A stretch of 48,468 nt of DNA from Campylobacterota bacterium (GCA_013607635.1 VCAY01000007.1:1-48468), one strand, 5' to 3'. Numbered from the stretch's first letter, positions 26,188-35,995 are shown. A program made the numbers and translations. The notes: generated by a model from the sequence alone, not told the origin.

Positions 26188-27612
26188 ATGTTTGAAGTGG
26201 TCATCGGACTTGAAGTCCATGTACAGTTAAATACAAAAACAAAACTTTTTTGCTCATGTCCTACGAGTTTTAACCATAAACAAAACACTAACACCTGCCC
26301 AACATGTCTGGCACTACCAGGTGCGCTGCCTGTGTTTAATAAAGAGGTGTTGCACAAATCGATCATGTTTGGTACAGCGATCGATGCAACAATCAACAAA
26401 ACATCCTATTTTGATCGCAAATCGTACTTCTATCCTGATTCTCCATCGGCGTATCAGATCACACAGCTTTACACGCCTGTTGTGGAGCATGGAAAACTCA
26501 GAATCGATTTTGAAGATGGCTCACACAAGGTGATCCGAATTAATCGTGCACATATTGAGGCAGATGCAGGGAAGAATATCCACGATGGTGATATCTCCAA
26601 GGTTGATCTTAACCGTGCAGGTACACCACTGCTTGAGATTGTATCTGAGCCAGATATGAGAAATGGCGATGAAGCAGTTTTGTATCTTAAAAAACTTCAT
26701 GCGATTGTGCGTTATCTTGATATCTCCGATGCAAATATGCAAGAGGGGTCGTTTCGATGTGATGTAAATGTTTCGATCCGTCCAAAAGGGGATGCAAATC
26801 TTTATACGCGTGTAGAGATTAAAAATATCAACTCCTTTAAGTTTATCCAAAAAGCGATCGAAGTGGAAGTTGCACGTCAGGTTGAAGCGTGGGAAGATGG
26901 TGTTTATGATGAGGAGATTGTTCAAGAGACAAGACTTTATGATGCTAACAAAAATGAAACTCGATCGATGCGTGGCAAGGAGGAGGCAGCAGATTATCGC
27001 TATTTTCCAGAGCCAGACCTTTTAAAAGTGGTGGCAACGGATGCAATGCTTGCAACTTACTCAAAGATCCCTGAACTGCCAGATGAGAAGATGCAACGTT
27101 ATGTCGATGAGTATGGTGTGAGCAAATACCATGCGAGTGTGATCACTTCAGATGTTGAGATGGCGAAATATTTTGAAGATATGATGGCTGAGGGGATCAG
27201 TGCTAAAAACGGTGTGAGTTGGCTCTTGGTTGAGCTTCAAGGGCGTCTCAAAGGGGAGAGTGATCTTACAAATACCCATGTCGATGCCAAGAAACTTGCA
27301 ACGCTGGTCAAGAGAATTGAAGATGGCACCATCAGTGGTAAAGCAGCTAAACAGGTACTTGACAAACTCGTAGAGGAGAACCTTGATGTCGATGGTGTGA
27401 TTGATGCCTTAGGAGTCAAGCAGGTTAACGATACAGGAGCGATTGAAGCGATTTGTGATGAGATCATTGCTGCAAATCAAGATAAAGTAGCTGAATATCA
27501 AGGTGGTAAAGAGAAACTGTTTGGTTTCTTTGTTGGTCAGGTGATGAAAGCAAGCAAAGGGAGCGCAAACCCTCAAACAGTTAATGAGATCTTAAAACAA
27601 AAGCTTGGCTGA
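26188..27612 (+). CDS. gatB: Asp/Glu-tRNA amidotransferase subunit B
   Basis: 474 residues. Subunit of GatCAB that converts mischarged Glu-tRNA-Gln (and Asp-tRNA-Asn) to the amide form. It begins with [20 protein letters not shown], has the CPTC pair, and continues with [30 protein letters not shown] and the C-terminal GatB/YqeY helical domain ending [12 protein letters not shown]. gatA and gatC are not nearby. First gene of a run with a K+ channel, an RCK protein and gpsA. Confidence 0.97.
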   Translation: MFEVVIGLEVHVQLNTKTKLFCSCPTSFNHKQNTNTCPTCLALPGALPVFNKEVLHKSIMFGTAIDATINKTSYFDRKSYFYPDSPSAYQITQLYTPVVEHGKLRIDFEDGSHKVIRINRAHIEADAGKNIHDGDISKVDLNRAGTPLLEIVSEPDMRNGDEAVLYLKKLHAIVRYLDISDANMQEGSFRCDVNVSIRPKGDANLYTRVEIKNINSFKFIQKAIEVEVARQVEAWEDGVYDEEIVQETRLYDANKNETRSMRGKEEAADYRYFPEPDLLKVVATDAMLATYSKIPELPDEKMQRYVDEYGVSKYHASVITSDVEMAKYFEDMMAEGISAKNGVSWLLVELQGRLKGESDLTNTHVDAKKLATLVKRIEDGTISGKAAKQVLDKLVEENLDVDGVIDALGVKQVNDTGAIEAICDEIIAANQDKVAEYQGGKEKLFGFFVGQVMKASKGSANPQTVNEILKQKLG

Positions 27613-29195
27613 TGCAACTTTTTAACCGTCTTTTAGTCAACTTTGCCTATTTTTTAAGAGCTTCTGTGTGGTACCAGAAGAGAAGACGGTTTTTTTACAA
27701 TCTTCTTGAAAACGATGATTTTAAGCTCAAAAAATATTTTGATCTTTTTATGATGTTTCTCATCTTTTCAAGTGTGGCGATCCTTATTTATGAGGTTAAA
27801 AGAGATGTTCACGATCTTTTGAATTTTTTCAATGCCTATGTGATCTCATTTATCTTTTTTGTTGAGTATATCTTGCGTTTATGGGTGCACAGTAGCGTAA
27901 CTGATATTATTATCAAAGAAGATGAATATAGTGATCTTTTAGGTACTCGATTTAGCTTATGGAAAGTTTTTAAGCAAGTTTTGAAGCAAAAAATGGAGTA
28001 TGTGTTTTCTGCCAAGGCAATTATAGATCTTTTAGCGATCATGCCGTTTTTCCATGAGTTGAGACTTCTTCGTTTGTTTATCCTCTTTCGGGTTTTTAAG
28101 ATCTTTAGATATGCCAAAAGTTTTAACACTTTTGCTTCTGTCTTGGCAACGAAAAAGTTTGAATTTGTTACTTTGGCAATGTTTGCTTCGATCGTTATTT
28201 TTGTTGCATCGGTACTTATCTATGTGATGGAAGCAAACAATCCATCTTCCCCTATAGATACTTTGTATGAAGCATTTTACTGGTCGATTGTCACCATCTC
28301 AACAGTTGGGTATGGTGATGTGGTTGCCGTCACACCTGAGGGGCAGTTTGTTGCTGTGATTGTTATTTTAGCCGGTATCTCTGTGCTTGCTTTTACAACC
28401 TCATTATTTGTTTCTGCATTTAGCGAAAAACTTGAAGATATCAAAGAAGCAAAAGTGATCCAAGAGGTGGCAAAAAACCCCAACACATACATCTTGTGTG
28501 GGTATGAAAATATCGCAAGAGAGTTGGCAAAAAAATTGTTGCGATCCGATTTTGATCTTTTGGTGCTCGATAATGATCCAGAAAATGTCAATCAGGCAAA
28601 AAAAGATGGACTGCGGGTTCTTGCTTATGACCCTGGGCAGGTGGAAAGCTACAGGCAACTTGATCTTAATATAGAAAAACAAGTAGCGGCAATTCTATGT
28701 ACAAGAGAGGATGATGTAGCGAATGTTTATACCGCTTTGACGGTGCGATCGATCGATAAGAGGATTAAGATTATATCTCTCTTGATGCAAAGTGCAAACC
28801 GACAAAAACTGCTTTCTTGCGGTGTTGATGAAATTTTGGATGATAAGGAGTTTGTAGGACTTATTGCAAAAGAGTATCTTGGGCACCCTGTGGCATTTGA
28901 AGCGATCCATGAGATGCGTAGTGAAGACTCCACCATACAGACCCATGAAATCCCTATCACACAAAGAGTTGCAGACAATATTTCAATGGTGGGAGAGCTT
29001 AACAACATAAAGTTTCGTATTGTTCTTATTGGGATCTACAAAAAGGAAAAACAGCATTTTTATTTTAACCCGATAGATAGCACATTGTTAGAAGTTGGTG
29101 ATGTCCTTATCATTATCGGAAACTATGTTTTTATCCATGAGTTTACCAAATATCTTGCTTCTAAAACAGCCAAAGGAGCAAAATATGTCCAATAA
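27612..29195 (+). CDS. Voltage-sensor-type K+ channel with C-terminal RCK domain
   Basis: 527 residues. Six membrane helices: S1 about 44-60, S2 75-92, S3 133-146, S4 151-167 with basic residues 151, 154, 160, 163 and 166, S5 185-206, S6 245-266. The K+ filter is TVGYGD at 231-236. From about 292 an RCK/TrkA-N domain (YILCGYENIARELAKKLL) and a TrkA-C-like end (EVGDVLIIIG) follow. The nucleotide-binding loop reads GYENIA, not the canonical GxGxxG, but LVLDND keeps the acidic residue. ATG overlaps the gatB stop by one base. Gating by voltage, ligand or both cannot be decided by eye. Confidence 0.93.
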   Translation: MQLFNRLLVNFAYFLRASVWYQKRRRFFYNLLENDDFKLKKYFDLFMMFLIFSSVAILIYEVKRDVHDLLNFFNAYVISFIFFVEYILRLWVHSSVTDIIIKEDEYSDLLGTRFSLWKVFKQVLKQKMEYVFSAKAIIDLLAIMPFFHELRLLRLFILFRVFKIFRYAKSFNTFASVLATKKFEFVTLAMFASIVIFVASVLIYVMEANNPSSPIDTLYEAFYWSIVTISTVGYGDVVAVTPEGQFVAVIVILAGISVLAFTTSLFVSAFSEKLEDIKEAKVIQEVAKNPNTYILCGYENIARELAKKLLRSDFDLLVLDNDPENVNQAKKDGLRVLAYDPGQVESYRQLDLNIEKQVAAILCTREDDVANVYTALTVRSIDKRIKIISLLMQSANRQKLLSCGVDEILDDKEFVGLIAKEYLGHPVAFEAIHEMRSEDSTIQTHEIPITQRVADNISMVGELNNIKFRIVLIGIYKKEKQHFYFNPIDSTLLEVGDVLIIIGNYVFIHEFTKYLASKTAKGAKYVQ

Positions 29196-29877
29196 TAGGA
29201 TTATTCTCATATTTGGTAACAATGAATATGCACAAAAGATTTATGAAAGTGTAGAGTCCAAGTGTGACAAGGCTGTTATGTTTGGACTGCAAGAGCCTGA
29301 TGAAGAGCAGCATCGTGTGCAACAGTTTGATTTAAGTGACAACTGGGACGATCTTAGGGAAAACTATGATATGCAAAATGCTATCATCTTTTGTGCTTTG
29401 CAAAATGAAGCGCAGAATATTTTTTTGACCTTATCGCTTCATGCAGCGTTTGAGAATGTTGATATTATCGCCCTAGCAAGAAACCAAGAAGATGCCAACA
29501 AGTTATATATGGCAGGTGCAACAAAGGTTATACCGATTGTTGAAACAACAGCGCTCATCATCGCAGATATGATAAAAAAGCCGATAATTACCAACTTACT
29601 ACACAACATTCTCTATGAAGAGAGTAGCTTAAAACTGATGCAAATCGAGATCCATAACGCAGAACATTTTGAGGGAAAATACCCTGCAGATATTAACTGG
29701 AGTAGAGATCATGGCATCATTGTGTTGTCTGTGATCACTTATGATGGTGTCAGTGAGTTTATATACTCCTCAAAAACAAAATATAGAGAGATACACAACG
29801 GGGATCTCTTTGTGGTGATAGGTTATGAAAAAGATCTGCAAGAGTTTAAAAAGTTTATAGGTGAAGCAAATGGGTAA
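29185..29877 (+). CDS. Stand-alone RCK/TrkA-like protein
   Basis: 230 residues, soluble. A Rossmann-like TrkA-N domain (RIILIFGNNEYAQKIYESV) with a degenerate glycine loop, the GATKVIPIVETTA segment typical of RCK domains, and a C-terminal TrkA-C-like half ending GDLFVVIGYEKDLQEF. I take ATG at 29185, because AAAGGAG lies just before it; the frame is open further up, inside the channel gene. It overlaps the channel gene by 11 bp, so it is probably a partner subunit of that channel's gating ring. Confidence 0.85.
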   Translation: MSNNRIILIFGNNEYAQKIYESVESKCDKAVMFGLQEPDEEQHRVQQFDLSDNWDDLRENYDMQNAIIFCALQNEAQNIFLTLSLHAAFENVDIIALARNQEDANKLYMAGATKVIPIVETTALIIADMIKKPIITNLLHNILYEESSLKLMQIEIHNAEHFEGKYPADINWSRDHGIIVLSVITYDGVSEFIYSSKTKYREIHNGDLFVVIGYEKDLQEFKKFIGEANG

Positions 29878-30760
29878 AATAGCAGTGATTGGTGCAGGAA
29901 AGTGGGGAAATGCATTGGCATTTGCACTTGGTAAAAACAACGATGTGGTGATCACCTCAAGAACACCAAGAGATCTGGATAATTTTGTCACTCTTGAAGA
30001 AGCACTGAAATATCCCTACCTTATAATAACGGTGCCTGCACAGCAAGTTGCCTTGTGGCTTGAAGAGAAGTTTGTTTTTAGCAAGCAGAAAGTTTTGGTG
30101 GCTTCCAAGGGGATCGAAGCAACAACAGGACGATTTTTAAATGAGATCTATCGGCCACATATTCCCAATAGCAACATCGCCTTTCTTTCAGGTCCCTCGT
30201 TTGCTACAGAGGTGATGCACTCACTGCCGACAGCTTTGGTTGTTAACTCAAAAAACAAAGAACTGGCTTTTGAATTTGCCGGATTTTTCCCCCATTTTAT
30301 TAAAACTTATGTATCGGATGATGTGATTGGTGCCGAGATCGCAGGAGCCTATAAAAATGTTATTGCCATAGCAGCTGGGATATGTAATGGGCTTGAGCTT
30401 GGCAACAATGCAGCCGCTGCACTGATCTCGCGAGGTCTTGTTGAGATGCAGCGTTTTGGCAGGGCATTTGATGCCGATGATGACACTTTTGTAGGTCTTG
30501 GTGGAGCAGGTGATCTGTTCTTAACGGCATCTTCGACGATGAGTAGAAATTTTCGTGTTGGTCTTGGTTTGGCAAAAGGAAAATCGCAACAACAGATCCT
30601 TCAAGAACTAGGAGAGGTGGCAGAGGGGATAGGCACAGCTTATGCACTCCATGAGATCGCTTTAAAGCATGATTTGTATTTGCCGATTGCTAAAGAGGTG
30701 TATGAGATGCTAGAGGGCAAAGCTCCTCTTGAGAGTCTCAATGCACTTTTAACAAGCTAG
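29870..30760 (+). CDS. gpsA: NAD(P)+-dependent glycerol-3-phosphate dehydrogenase
   Basis: 296 residues. Reduces dihydroxyacetone phosphate to sn-glycerol-3-phosphate for phospholipids. Rossmann motif GAGKWGNA (8-15), GPSFATEV (108-115), catalytic Lys162 in AGAYKNVIAIAAG, and GLGGAGDLFLTASS. I use ATG at 29870 (MGKIAVIGAG); a GTG three codons earlier gives an extra MKQ but AGGTG is then not a spacer away. It overlaps the RCK gene by 8 bp. Confidence 0.96.
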   Translation: MGKIAVIGAGKWGNALAFALGKNNDVVITSRTPRDLDNFVTLEEALKYPYLIITVPAQQVALWLEEKFVFSKQKVLVASKGIEATTGRFLNEIYRPHIPNSNIAFLSGPSFATEVMHSLPTALVVNSKNKELAFEFAGFFPHFIKTYVSDDVIGAEIAGAYKNVIAIAAGICNGLELGNNAAAALISRGLVEMQRFGRAFDADDDTFVGLGGAGDLFLTASSTMSRNFRVGLGLAKGKSQQQILQELGEVAEGIGTAYALHEIALKHDLYLPIAKEVYEMLEGKAPLESLNALLTS

Positions 30761-30769
30761 GAGAATATT

Positions 30770-32116
30770 TTGGTTGTATATAAAAAGATAGCCTTGGCAC
30801 TTGTGATAGCTTTTGGATTTTTTTTCGCTGCAAGCAGTGTGTTCAATCCGCAACAAAGCGCACTCGTTGGGGTTATAGCACTTTTGGTGACACTATGGAC
30901 AAACGAAGCACTACCTTTGGGTGTTGTTTCATTGATGCCGATCATTTTGTTTCCATCTTTTGAAATCTTGAGTACCAAAGCAACAACCGTCAACTACGCA
31001 CACCCTATTATCTATCTGTTTTTGGGTGGATTTTTGGTGGCGATTGCGGTTGAGAAAACGAAGTTGCATGTAACGATCGCTGAGAAGATACTTGACATTT
31101 TCCCTCAAACACCAAGGGCGATGATCTTTTCACTAGCGATGACATCAGGGTTGCTTAGCTCTATTCTCTCAAATACTACAACAACATTGCTACTTATCAC
31201 CATTGCTATCTTTATCACCGACAATGAAAAGCTCAAACTGCGTTTTGCACTAGCCATTGCCTATGGAGCAAGCATAGGGGGGATTCTCACCCCCATAGGA
31301 ACACCGCCAAATCTTGTGCTGCTTGGGATTATGGAAGAGAATAATATGCAGATGATCCCGTTTTTTCAGTGGATGATGATGGTTGCACCACTCGTCATTG
31401 TGATGATAGGTTTTATGAGCATGTTACTTGGTATCGGTGTTAAAGAGATAAAAGTGGCAAGAGAGAAACAGGTGATGCAGATGACACAAGAGCAAAAAAA
31501 GGTGTTAGCATTGCTTGGAGGGTTGATATTTTTACTAATACTCAATGCACCTATTAGGCCTTATTGGAATGGTTTGGGTTTAAGTGAAAGTGGCATCTTG
31601 CTTGGTTTTGGACTGATACTTTTTATGCCGCCGTTTAAGATACTTACATGGGAAGATGATCATCATAAAGTACCCTACGCGATCATCATGCTTTTTGGTG
31701 CCGGTTTTTCTATAGCAAAAGCTTTTAGTGCGACAGGACTAGCAGATAAGATCGCTTCGTATCTTTTAGATATGACGACACTCTCACCCATCATGCTTTT
31801 GTTTGCTATAGCTTTTATGATCACCTTTGCTACAGAGCTTACGTCAAATACTGCACTTATTTCGATTATGTTGCCGGTAATTTACTCCATTTCCCAACAA
31901 GCAGGGATCAATACTACACTGCTGATGATGGTTGCAACACTCTGTGCATCTTATGCTTTTATGCTGCCGATTGCCACCCCGCCAAATGCGATCGCGATGA
32001 GTAGTGGAGTGGTGCATGTTAAAGATATGATCCGTTATGGAATAGTTTTAAATCTTGCAGGGATTTTGGTGATCGTTATGGTTGCAGAGTTTTTTTGGAA
32101 AGGGGTCTTTTTTTAA
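30770..32116 (+). CDS. DASS/SLC13-family sodium:dicarboxylate or sulfate symporter
   Basis: 448 residues, about eleven hydrophobic segments. The two family SNT motifs are present: SNTTTTLLL in the first half and TSNTALIS in the second, with the paired PxN motifs TPPNLVLLG and ATPPNAIAMSSG. Substrates in the family include C4-dicarboxylates, citrate and sulfate; not decidable here. TTG start at 30770, 6 nt after TAGGAG, which includes the gpsA stop codon. A weak GT-rich hairpin at the end (about 32098-32126) may terminate it. Confidence 0.9.
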   Translation: MVVYKKIALALVIAFGFFFAASSVFNPQQSALVGVIALLVTLWTNEALPLGVVSLMPIILFPSFEILSTKATTVNYAHPIIYLFLGGFLVAIAVEKTKLHVTIAEKILDIFPQTPRAMIFSLAMTSGLLSSILSNTTTTLLLITIAIFITDNEKLKLRFALAIAYGASIGGILTPIGTPPNLVLLGIMEENNMQMIPFFQWMMMVAPLVIVMIGFMSMLLGIGVKEIKVAREKQVMQMTQEQKKVLALLGGLIFLLILNAPIRPYWNGLGLSESGILLGFGLILFMPPFKILTWEDDHHKVPYAIIMLFGAGFSIAKAFSATGLADKIASYLLDMTTLSPIMLLFAIAFMITFATELTSNTALISIMLPVIYSISQQAGINTTLLMMVATLCASYAFMLPIATPPNAIAMSSGVVHVKDMIRYGIVLNLAGILVIVMVAEFFWKGVFF

Positions 32117-32239
32117 GGATCCTTTTGTTGTCTGAGTTGGAATTTCCGCTACGCTTCTGTTGACGGATACCCTCTTACTTAGAGGTGCCCATAAGCAAAA
32201 ATCTGCTAAAATTGCAAAATTAAAATTTTAGGAAAAATA
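32117..32239. other. 123-bp spacer before argB with two small hairpins
   Basis: Longest gene-free gap in the window. It contains two short inverted repeats: TCCG...CGGA around positions 32149-32169 and CCTCT/AGAGG with a 5-nt loop at 32171-32185, then a possible argB promoter (TGCTAAAAT, -10 at 32207-32212). Base composition is richer in G+C than other spacers. No tRNA or known riboswitch is recognisable; it could be a dispersed repeat, a small RNA or an argB leader. Confidence 0.4.
32207..32212 (+). promoter_or_regulatory. Extended -10 for the argB operon
   Basis: TGCTAAAAT, 27 nt before the argB TTG. It probably drives the long argB-to-ung run. Confidence 0.45.
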
Positions 32240-33106
32240 TTGAAAGCTAAAATAGAAACAGTTAAAACCCTTTTAGATGCTTTGCCGTTTATTCGTGAGT
32301 TTCGCAAAGAGATCGTTGTGATCAAGTATGGTGGCTCAGCGCAGAGATCCCCTGAGCTTAAAGAGAAGTTCGCAGAAGATATCTTGTTGATGTATCTTGT
32401 GGGGATCAAGCCTGTTATTATCCACGGTGGTGGGAAAAAGATTACCGATATGCTTGATGCTTTAAAGATCGATACCAAGTTTATTGACGGACAGCGTGTA
32501 ACAACAAAAGAGACGATGCGCATTGTGGAGATGATACTCAGCGGTGAGATCAATAAAGAGATTGTCTCACTTTTAAATTCTCACGGAGCAAAAGCGATAG
32601 GTATAAGTGGTAAAGATGCGCACTTTATCAAAGCACTGCCAAAAGATGCCGCAAAGTGGGGATATACCGGTAACATCACTCATGTGGAAGCATCGGTGGT
32701 GAAAAACCTCATAGCTGAGAGTTTTATCCCTGTTATTGCACCCATTGCAGCAGGCAAAGAGATGGGGCATCCGGGTTATAACATCAATGCAGATCTTTGT
32801 GCGTCGTATGTTGCTAAGGCGATAGGGGCAAATAAGATCATCTTTTTGACCGATACAGAGGGTGTGTTAGATAAAGAGAAAAACTTAATATCAAGCTTAA
32901 CCAAACAAGATGTTGAAGATCTTAAGGCAGATGGAGTGATACATGGTGGTATGGTTCCAAAGGTCGATGCTTGTCTGGAAGCTATAGATGGTGGAGTGCA
33001 TAAAGCGCACATTATCGATGGAAGGCTGGAGCATTCGATGCTCTTAGAGCTTTTTACCTCAGAGGGTGTCGGTACACAAATAGTTCAACAAAAGGAAGAT
33101 GTATAA
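32240..33106 (+). CDS. argB: Acetylglutamate kinase
   Basis: 288 residues. Phosphorylates N-acetylglutamate in arginine synthesis. IVVIKYGGSAQ (Lys29 and the glycine loop), the GGGKKIT loop near 66, and NINADLCASYVAKAIGANKIIFLTDTEGV are typical. TTG start at 32240 with AGGAAA upstream. No other arg gene is adjacent. The downstream gene starts in its stop codon. Confidence 0.96.
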   Translation: MKAKIETVKTLLDALPFIREFRKEIVVIKYGGSAQRSPELKEKFAEDILLMYLVGIKPVIIHGGGKKITDMLDALKIDTKFIDGQRVTTKETMRIVEMILSGEINKEIVSLLNSHGAKAIGISGKDAHFIKALPKDAAKWGYTGNITHVEASVVKNLIAESFIPVIAPIAAGKEMGHPGYNINADLCASYVAKAIGANKIIFLTDTEGVLDKEKNLISSLTKQDVEDLKADGVIHGGMVPKVDACLEAIDGGVHKAHIIDGRLEHSMLLELFTSEGVGTQIVQQKEDV

Positions 33107-33396
33107 TGAAATATGAAGCACTGTTTGAAGATGAAGATAATATTTTTGGAGGGTCTCCAAAATCAAAATACCTCGATGTTGTATTTACAGCAAATCGTGG
33201 TGTTGTAGAGTTTGAGTTGGAACAACTTGTAGAGAAGATGGCTATTATGGAGTTGATACTTGCAGAGCAGATTGATGCAGAGGATCTTAGCCGTGTAATG
33301 GAGCAGTTTCGTTTCCAAAATCAAGAACTTTGTGATACAAAAGCAAAATCGTTGTTTATAGAACTCACAGGTGATATTGTTTCAAAATGTGAGTAA
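33106..33396 (+). CDS. Unknown 96-aa protein after argB
   Basis: 96 residues, acidic, no signal or membrane segment. A predicted strand (LDVVFTANRG) is followed by a long amphipathic helix (FELEQLVEKMAIMELILAEQ). Not recognised. Its ATG overlaps the argB stop by one base (TAATG), so it is translationally coupled. Confidence 0.75.
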   Translation: MKYEALFEDEDNIFGGSPKSKYLDVVFTANRGVVEFELEQLVEKMAIMELILAEQIDAEDLSRVMEQFRFQNQELCDTKAKSLFIELTGDIVSKCE

Positions 33397-33399
33397 TGT

Positions 33400-33825
33400 G
33401 TGTCTAGAGTACTACAGGGATTTATCACACTCATCTTATTGTTTAGTGTGGGTTTTGCGGATGAATACTCCTTAAAGTGGGAATTTTCCTTGCAAAAGGA
33501 TGAGCCAAAGAAAATTCTTGTAAAATATGAAGGTGAAAAGAAGCTTTTGGTATTTCGTTGGACACTTTATGTAAACGGTGGGCTTGTGGTGCTACGATCG
33601 TACAACTCCTATGTAGCACAAAATATTTTAGCACTCAACCATAAAAATCAAACTTTTCGGGTGCAGATAAAGCCGCGTGCTGCCAATGCATTTAATGTGC
33701 CGTATATTTTGGTGAAGTTTAAAGAGTTCGATACAAAAAAAGATCAAGCGAAGTTTGAGTTATACTTGTATGACACTGAAGCGACAAAAATTTGGCTTGA
33801 AGAGATAAAAAAGAAGAGTGGCTGA
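33400..33825 (+). CDS. Unknown secreted 141-aa protein
   Basis: 141 residues. A signal peptide (about 1-20, ending VGFA) precedes a strand-rich domain, so it is probably periplasmic. No cysteines in the mature part; no motif I can name. GTG start at 33400, 3 bp after the preceding stop; the last base is shared with the next gene's start. Embedded in the argB operon. Confidence 0.75.
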   Translation: MSRVLQGFITLILLFSVGFADEYSLKWEFSLQKDEPKKILVKYEGEKKLLVFRWTLYVNGGLVVLRSYNSYVAQNILALNHKNQTFRVQIKPRAANAFNVPYILVKFKEFDTKKDQAKFELYLYDTEATKIWLEEIKKKSG

Positions 33826-34712
33826 TGGATAGAGTAGAAACAGAGATACAAAGATTGATAGATGAAGTGGGGTATGATGAGGTAAGCAGGCTGTTTGCAA
33901 CACTCAGCGGTGGTAAAAGGCTGCGAGCAAAGCTGATTTTAAAAATTGCAGGTGAGCATCAAGATGCACCACTTCTAGCAGCAATAGTGGAGCTTATTCA
34001 TGCTGCTTCACTACTACATGATGATGTGATCGATGATGCTGATATGCGAAGAGGCAAACCATCGGTCAATGCAACCGATGGAAGTAAAACAGCGGTGATG
34101 CTTGGAGATATCCTTTACTCTAAAGCTTTTACAGAGCTTGTGAAGTTTGATACACTCGTGGCACAAACTATCGCTGCATCTGTTACGGCACTAAGTAAGG
34201 GTGAGATGATGGATGTAAAGATGGCAGAATCGTTTAATGCCGATGAGCAAGCATACCTTGATATGCTCTATCTTAAAACTGCAACACTCATTGAAGCAGC
34301 AGCAAAAGCAGCGGCACTTTTAGCTAAGAAAAATGCTGCAAAACACGCACTCTATGGGAAAAATCTTGGACTTTCGTTTCAGATTATCGATGATATTTTA
34401 GATATCACTTCCGATGAGGCGACACTTGGCAAGCCTGCTATGAATGACTTTGTTGAAGGTAAGTGTACGCTACCGTATATTTATCTACACCACGCGCTAG
34501 ATGCGCAAGATAAACACAGGCTTGAATCACTTCACGGTAAAAAACTTCAAGAGGTTGATTTACAGTGGATTAAACAGAATATGGCACAATACAAAACAAT
34601 TCAAAAGTCATTTGAACTTGCAAAACAGCTTTCAGATGAAGCCAAAGAAGCGATGGCAGAAGATGCTGAACTTGTCGCTATTTTAGATACCATGATACAA
34701 AGAAGTTTTTGA
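33825..34712 (+). CDS. Polyprenyl diphosphate synthase
   Basis: 295 residues. Trans-prenyltransferase that extends isoprenoid diphosphates. First aspartate-rich motif DDVID at 66-70 within LLHDDVIDDADMRRGKP; second IIDDILD near 187-193; GGKRLRAKL at 29-37 binds pyrophosphate. Length and motifs fit an octaprenyl/heptaprenyl or farnesyl-type enzyme; the residue before the first motif region that sets chain length is not decisive by eye, so quinone side chain (ispB-like) versus C15 is open. Confidence 0.92.
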   Translation: MDRVETEIQRLIDEVGYDEVSRLFATLSGGKRLRAKLILKIAGEHQDAPLLAAIVELIHAASLLHDDVIDDADMRRGKPSVNATDGSKTAVMLGDILYSKAFTELVKFDTLVAQTIAASVTALSKGEMMDVKMAESFNADEQAYLDMLYLKTATLIEAAAKAAALLAKKNAAKHALYGKNLGLSFQIIDDILDITSDEATLGKPAMNDFVEGKCTLPYIYLHHALDAQDKHRLESLHGKKLQEVDLQWIKQNMAQYKTIQKSFELAKQLSDEAKEAMAEDAELVAILDTMIQRSF

Positions 34713-35992
34713 TGCACTATTTAACAGTCAGCTTTTCCCATAAAAACAGCGATATTGCCACACGAGAGAAATACACCTACTCAGATGAAGAAAAAGATGC
34801 CTGCTTAAAAAGGCTTATACAGTCTCCATCGATCAGTGAAGCGATGATGCTCGCTACTTGTAACAGAATGGAGATATATGTTGCATGCAGCGATATCGAA
34901 GATGCACTCAACCATATTGTTACACTGCTTACTTTTAAGGGTGGGATGTCGATCGAGGAGATTAAGCAAACAGCGAAGATAGTTGATGACAGTAGTGCGA
35001 TCCAACACCTTTTTGCCGTGGCTAGTTCCATCGACTCGATGGTAGTTGGTGAGACACAGATTGCAGGACAGCTCAAAGATGCTTTTCGATTTGCGCATGA
35101 TCGAGGCTATGCTAGTAAAAAACTCTCTCGAGCGGTTTCTCATGCGTTTAAAACTGCTGCAAAGGTACGAAATTTTACCGATATCTCTTCAAAACCTGTC
35201 TCTGTTGCTTCGGTGGCAATGGATCAAATCAAACAAAAAGTGGAAAATCTCAGTGGTAAAAAAGCGCTTGTGATCGGTGTGGGTGAGATGAGTGAGATTT
35301 GTGCCAAACATCTCACCTCCGATGGCGTCGATACCTACATCACCAACAGAACAAGACAAAAAGCGGAATCTTTGGCGTGTGATTGTGGTGTTAAAGTGTA
35401 TGATTATGGTGAGCTTGACAAGGCTGTTAATGAGTTTGATATCATCTTCACAGCTACTAGTGCGTCGTATCCTATCATTACAGATGATATGGTGGAAACA
35501 GTAGATTTTCAAAGATTTTGGTTTGATTTGGCAATCCCTCGAGATATTGAGATAACATCAAGAGATGATATTTATCTGTTTGTGGTGGATGATATTAAAG
35601 AGATTGTCGATACCAACAAAAGTGAACGGCAACAGTACGTAAGACAGGCACACGGTATAGTTGGGAGAAGTGTTGTGGAGTTTTTTGAGTGGCTTGATGC
35701 ACTCAATGTTGAACCACTCATTAAAGAGATCTACCAAAAAGCAGACGCTGCAGTTGAAGCTGAGATGCAAAGAGCACTTAAAAAAGGTTTTTTACCAAAA
35801 GAGTATGAGGCTCAAGCACAAAAGATGGCGCAACAGGCGATGAAGCGCTTTTTGCACGATATGACCAAAAAGATGCGCCAAGCATCGAGTGGTGCAAAAA
35901 CAGACAGCATCACGGGGGCGATGCAATACATTGTCAATGAAGCACACGACAATATTCCCGATAAATATAAACATTTTGCCAAAAAGGATTAA
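34712..35992 (+). CDS. hemA: Glutamyl-tRNA reductase
   Basis: 426 residues. First committed step of tetrapyrrole synthesis by the C5 pathway: reduces Glu-tRNA to glutamate-1-semialdehyde. Catalytic Cys50 in ATCNRMEIY; GETQIAGQLKDAF; NADPH-binding GVGEMSE near 188-194; a C-terminal dimerisation helix region. ATG at 34712 overlaps the previous stop by one base. hemC lies further down the same run. Confidence 0.97.
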   Translation: MHYLTVSFSHKNSDIATREKYTYSDEEKDACLKRLIQSPSISEAMMLATCNRMEIYVACSDIEDALNHIVTLLTFKGGMSIEEIKQTAKIVDDSSAIQHLFAVASSIDSMVVGETQIAGQLKDAFRFAHDRGYASKKLSRAVSHAFKTAAKVRNFTDISSKPVSVASVAMDQIKQKVENLSGKKALVIGVGEMSEICAKHLTSDGVDTYITNRTRQKAESLACDCGVKVYDYGELDKAVNEFDIIFTATSASYPIITDDMVETVDFQRFWFDLAIPRDIEITSRDDIYLFVVDDIKEIVDTNKSERQQYVRQAHGIVGRSVVEFFEWLDALNVEPLIKEIYQKADAAVEAEMQRALKKGFLPKEYEAQAQKMAQQAMKRFLHDMTKKMRQASSGAKTDSITGAMQYIVNEAHDNIPDKYKHFAKKD

Positions 35993-35995
35993 AAC

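Noticed and set aside
26521-26925. 134-codon frame opposite gatB
   Set aside because: Antisense to conserved GatB motifs; composition typical of a shadow frame.
32117-32128. AAGGATCCTT palindrome after the DASS gene as a strong terminator
   Set aside because: The palindrome has no loop and the wider hairpin relies on G-T pairs with only four Ts after it; kept as a weak possibility in the gene entry only.
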